DNA from: Neocallimastix lanati (nom. inval.)
Lineage: Eukaryota; Neocallimastigomycota; Neocallimastigomycetes; Neocallimastigales; Neocallimastigaceae
Length of the DNA stretch: 22,177 bases
NCBI GenBank assembly: GCA_016946835.1
Contig: JACVTC010000080.1
Location: 875,001-897,177 of the forward strand
Direction: 5' to 3'
Below the pieces are notes generated by a model, which saw only the letters and a program-made list of their open reading frames with translations, was not told the origin of the DNA and searched no databases. This document shows, in pieces, positions 19,541 through 22,177 of this stretch. A program made the position numbers and the translations under genes. The stretch's first letter is position 1; each line of letters starts with the position of its first letter.

Positions 19541-19820
19541 CTATATAGTGTTGAACCATCAAATATATAGCTTGTTAACCCTTCTTACAATAAGTCCCCT
19601 TAGCTCTTTATTGATAAGTTGATAATGTCGATTGTTAATTATTAAGAAACTTAATAAAAAGAAGGTAGCAATATTAAATTCTTTTTAATTTGGCTAACTT
19701 ATTGTTAGTAATAAAGAAGATAATAACGTATCCTTCCCAGTATCAACAAGATCAAAACAATAAAGTATTATGTGTGGGTGTTCAACTATCCCGCGTAGAG
19801 AGTTGTAAGACAGCTTATTT
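19541..19820 (-). other. Leader island F: GC-richer segment closed by an inverted repeat
   Basis: The outer arms are ATAG(TG)TTGAAC at 19545-19556 and GTTCAACTAT at 19780-19789, ten pairs with a 2-nt bulge. An inner hairpin CTAAC/GTTAG lies at 19694-19708. There is no ORF and no RNA family I recognise. Confidence 0.5.
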
Positions 19821-20207
19821 ATATTTTTCTTTTTAATTAAAATTTAATTAATTATATAACGAATAATAGAAAATTTAACACACAAAAAAAAAAATTTCAA
19901 TTATAAAAATTTCGAAAAAAAAAAATTTAATTATATAAAATCATAAAAAATAATACACTTATTTGAAAAATAATAATAATAATCTAATTTTATATATTCT
20001 ATATATATATATTGTACATGTATATATTAAAAAAAAATAAAATAAACTGATAAACATAAAAAAAAATTACAATTTATTATTTAGAATTATTAATATAAAA
20101 AAAAAATTTATTTATAAAATTTATTCTTATTTAAAAAAAAAATTAAAAATTTGTACTACAAAAAAAAAAAAATTTTTTTTGCTTATTATTTTAATATTTA
20201 TCATTAA

Positions 20208-20213
<6 letters not shown>

Positions 20214-20256
<43 letters not shown>
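20214..20256. repeat. Poly-T tract (43 T)
   Basis: One of the longest pure homopolymers in the window, inside the retrotransposon leader (poly-A in the element RNA). Confidence 0.9.
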
Positions 20257-20259
<3 letters not shown>

Positions 20260-20299
20260 TATATAAATCTATATCTATGATAATACTATTGGTTAAAAA

Positions 20300-20303
<4 letters not shown>

Positions 20304-20339
<36 letters not shown>
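20304..20339. repeat. Poly-T tract (36 T)
   Basis: A pure T-run in the leader, preceded by nine A, so it could fold back on the A-run in RNA. Confidence 0.9.
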
Positions 20340-20345
<6 letters not shown>

Positions 20346-20463
20346 TTGTTCTACACTAAAGAAAAATTTAATTTATTATTTATTAAAAAAAATTTATTAA
20401 TGAAATATTTATTATTTTAATAAAAGGAAAAAAAATATATATATATTTTTATTTTATTGCAAA

Positions 20464-20488
20464 AATAATAATAATAATAATAATAATA
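20464..20488. repeat. (ATA)n microsatellite
   Basis: About eight perfect trinucleotide units next to leader island D. Confidence 0.85.
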
Positions 20489-20544
20489 GGCGAACAAATT
20501 TATAAAAGCCTAAAATAAAAATAAAAAAAACTATATATTTTAAC

Positions 20545-20830
20545 GTCACTTCGCAAGAATGACCAGGGTTTTATCAGGGATCGAACCTGACCCACCTCTT
20601 ATTTTCTGCGCGAGTGAACAAACTATCACCTGTTGAAGTGTGTAGTTGCCTTCAGCGTGAAGGTTTTATAGTTCTAGGGCGTATTTGCCTAATTGTCAAG
20701 GATTTGTTCCTTGAGATACTCGCGTTTACAATCTACAAAACCTTGCAAAATTGTAAATAAGAGTTTATGAAATTAATATCCTGCAAGCTAACACTGTCTT
20801 ACTCGAATATTAACTTCGTAAATTTGTTAA
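20545..20830 (-). other. Leader island D: branched structured RNA domain with a tRNA-like T-arm
   Basis: CGCGAGT (20609-20615) pairs with ACTCGCG (20718-20724). Inside, AACTAT (20621-20626) pairs with ATAGTT (20668-20673) around the hairpin CCTTCA-GCG-TGAAGG (20649-20663). A second perfect 7-bp hairpin is TCAAGGA/TCCTTGA (20696-20714). Next to this domain, minus strand 20590-20574 reads TCAGG-TTCGATC-CCTGA, a perfect tRNA T-arm with a near-consensus B box (GGTTCGATCCC). A complete tRNA cloverleaf could not be folded. No ORF. Confidence 0.65.
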
Positions 20831-20986
20831 CTTTTTATTATTTTTTTTTTTATTATTATTTTTTTATTCTATAATCGATAATTAAATAAAGTTACTACAA
20901 AAACTAAAGTTTTCCAAAGTTTTTTTTTTTTTTTTTTTATTATAACTTTTATTATTATTAATATTAATATTAAATTATTAATTATT

Positions 20987-21184
20987 ATTATTTAACAAAA
21001 CTTATGGATAATCTGATAGTATACCCTGTCTGACGTGCAGCTTGCCTCTTCACGGCGTCATGCCACGCGGGTACCACGGCTACTGTATTCAATATAAAAT
21101 ACAGCAGTCCAGAGCCTACTAGCCCAATTACTATGTAGGTTAAACTTAGCCCGGAAATCTATATCCAAGGCTTTGTTAAATAAT
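20987..21184 (-). other. Leader island E: structured domain closed by a 13-bp inverted repeat
   Basis: ATTATTTAACAAA (20987-20999) and TTTGTTAAATAAT (21172-21184) are perfect inverted repeats around a GC-rich core. Inside are CTGTATT/AATACAG around a 7-nt loop near 21083-21103, with flanking GGCT/AGCC; TGACG/CGTCA (21031-21035 with 21056-21060); and CCTAC/GTAGG near 21115-21139. It begins only 40 nt downstream of the primer-binding site in the RNA, where packaging and dimerisation signals often lie. Confidence 0.6.
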
Positions 21185-21223
21185 TTAATTAATAAATAAT
21201 ATTAAATTTTATTTTTCTAATAT

Positions 21224-21241
21224 TCCCCGATATCTCCACCA
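21224..21241 (-). promoter_or_regulatory. Candidate primer-binding site
   Basis: The minus strand reads TGGTGGAGATATCGGGGA, beginning 7 nt after the 5' LTR. It starts with TGG, the complement of tRNA CCA, and would pair with a tRNA ending TCCCCGATATCTCCACCA. I could not assign that tRNA. Confidence 0.6.
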
Positions 21242-21248
21242 TAAATTA

Positions 21249-22083
21249 TGTTATGGTTCGGGTTTTATTAGAATTTTATTTAATTATTTATTTTTAATAT
21301 TTTTCTGTCTGCATTTTAATTCTTGAAAAACTTCACTTATTTATACTTTTTGAAAAAAAATAAATATGTAAAGCCTTTCTACATTTTGTTATCATATTTA
21401 AAAAAAATAATCTACTATTACTAATTACTTCAATTTTATATTAATTTAAATTAATTAATTCATAAATATTTTTATTTTAATAAATTTTGTTTATATAATT
21501 TTATATTATTTTTCATATACTAAAACTAAATTATTTAATATATACGAAAAGAAACAAACAAAATTTAAAAAGATTTTACAGAAAAATAAAGTTATTTTAA
21601 TCAAGAATGTTAATATAATATTCTTATATTTTATATAAAATAAATTTAAAAACTATAATATATTTAATATTTATTATTAATCAATTAAGATTTGATTTTA
21701 TTTGTGGGGAATAAAAAAAAATATTAAATAATCAATTTAAAAATAAAATAAAATACTAAAAAGAATACAAGTTTAATATTGATACAATATAATAATAATA
21801 TAATAATATATTTGAAAATAAAAATAAAATATTAATATTGATAATAAACACTTTAATAAAATAATAAAATTTAAGGTTAAATTATAGATATTGATATTAA
21901 TAATAAAAATATAGAATTATTGATAATATTTTAGAAACTTTTAATAAAAATAAAAAAAATATATTTAGAAATATTTTAGTATAGAAAATATAGTAAAGTA
22001 ATATTAAGTAAAGAATAATATAATGGATTCTAAAGTAAGTTGAAATTCTAATTAATAATCCATTATATGTTCGTTCTTTACCA
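21249..22083 (-). repeat. 5' LTR of the Ty3/gypsy element
   Basis: 835 bp, TG...CA, identical to 13078-13913 except for one missing A near 21970. In element orientation it starts at 22083 (TGGTAAAG) and holds the promoter in its U3 part. No single TATA box can be chosen in such AT-rich sequence. It carries the 12-bp inverted repeat at 22018-22029 with 22057-22068. Confidence 0.97.
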
Positions 22084-22087
22084 TTAT
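22084..22087. repeat. Candidate 4-bp target duplication (TTAT), right
   Basis: Matches the four bases before the other LTR (13074-13077); chance match possible. Confidence 0.5.
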
Positions 22088-22107
22088 TATAGTCATCCAG
22101 TTCTTAT

Positions 22108-22177
22108 CCTGGGTTGTTAAGTCGTTGGCTTATCATACCAAAGGTCTCTGGATCGACCCCCACAAGTATCATATCTT
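22108..22177 (+). other. tRNA-like sequence (SINE head or tRNA relic), cut by the window edge
   Basis: GGTTGTTAAGTCG is followed by an anticodon-arm-like TTGGCTTATCATACCAA and, at 22150-22160, GGATCGACCCC, close to a B box (GGTTCGANTCC). The T-stem pairs poorly and no acceptor stem closes, so a functional tRNA is unlikely. It resembles the head of the SINE at 10679-10733 (GTTGTTA, GGCT, CATAC, AAAG, CTGG in the same order and spacing). The 3' part is outside the window. Confidence 0.5.

Larger units (their letters stand above)
18937..21248 (-). other. Non-coding leader (about 2.3 kb) of the Ty3/gypsy RNA
   Basis: This is the segment between the gag start and the 5' LTR. No ORF worth calling is found. 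Very AT-rich stretches with long T-runs separate compact islands of higher GC content: a hairpin array (19059-19227), then islands near 19541-19820, 20545-20830 and 21000-21180, each closed by an inverted repeat. A leader of this length is unusual; most Ty3/gypsy elements place gag within a few hundred nt of the primer-binding site. Splicing cannot be excluded. Confidence 0.8.
13078..22083 (-). mobile_element. Complete Ty3/gypsy LTR retrotransposon (9,006 bp)
   Basis: Two near-identical LTRs enclose, in minus-strand order, a primer-binding site, a 2.3-kb structured leader, gag with a zinc knuckle, and pol ordered protease, RT, RNase H, integrase, with a purine-rich stretch before the 3' LTR. 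RT before integrase defines Ty3/gypsy. The GPY/F-like integrase end (LEPYFVGP) is present and no chromodomain follows. gag and pol have no internal stops, and pol is reached by -1 frameshifting. LTR identity and intact ORFs point to a very recent insertion. The size is large for the group mainly because of the leader and a long region between gag and protease. Confidence 0.96.

Noticed and set aside
20574-20640. Complete tRNA (Gln-like) on the minus strand of island D
   Set aside because: The T-arm and the following TAAAACC fit, but no complementary GGTTTTA lies upstream on the same strand and the anticodon arm does not fold.
20987-21184. Self-cleaving ribozyme in island E or D
   Set aside because: I looked for hammerhead core motifs (CTGATGA with GAAA) and did not find them; other ribozyme folds could not be assessed by eye.
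22108-22177. Functional tRNA gene
   Set aside because: The T-stem and anticodon stem contain mismatches, no acceptor stem is found, and the sequence runs off the edge.

Overview
The window is a very AT-rich eukaryotic nuclear fragment full of homopolymer A/T runs, with a single host gene, long non-coding AT stretches and several retroelements. The host gene is a fungal-type Sec14 lipid-transfer protein without introns. Base composition, A-rich start context and gene style fit an anaerobic gut fungus (Neocallimastigomycota). This is inference; a dictyostelid-like AT-rich protist is the main alternative.

Layout: (1) 1-2650 holds a decayed Ty1/copia retrotransposon on the minus strand, recognisable from gag through protease and integrase to the start of reverse transcriptase, broken by stops and frameshifts and running off the left edge. 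(2) 3428-4486 is the Sec14-like gene on the minus strand. (3) 4487-10123 is gene-free AT-rich DNA with a perfect 38-bp minisatellite (8229-8540), a 40-bp tandem duplication and a diverged duplication. (4) 10124-10734 is a 611-bp SINE-like retroposon (minus strand, poly-A tail, 10-bp target duplication, tRNA-like promoter head). A 5'-truncated relative lies at 10839-10960 on the plus strand. A paralogous copy of the surrounding DNA at about 11453-11635 lacks both insertions and serves as a natural empty site. (5) 13078-22083 is a complete 9.0-kb Ty3/gypsy LTR retrotransposon on the minus strand. Its two LTRs differ by one A in about 835 bp. (6) 22084-22177 starts with a 4-bp target duplication candidate followed by a tRNA-like sequence running to the window edge.

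The gypsy element is the centrepiece. In RNA order it has the 5' LTR, a primer-binding site, a 2.3-kb non-coding leader, gag, pol and the 3' LTR. Gag and Pol are in different frames. A canonical -1 slippery heptamer TTTAAAC sits just before the gag stop. After 7 nt comes a 6-bp stem-loop, and its complete 8-nt loop is perfectly complementary to a site about 80 nt downstream, so a frameshifting pseudoknot is likely. The leader holds three compact, GC-richer islands, each closed by its own inverted repeat. Just before gag it has four successive hairpins of one architecture whose stem sequences co-vary. This leader is the best candidate here for an undescribed functional RNA system (packaging, dimerisation or translation control). 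Near-identical LTRs and an unbroken pol suggest recent, perhaps ongoing, activity.
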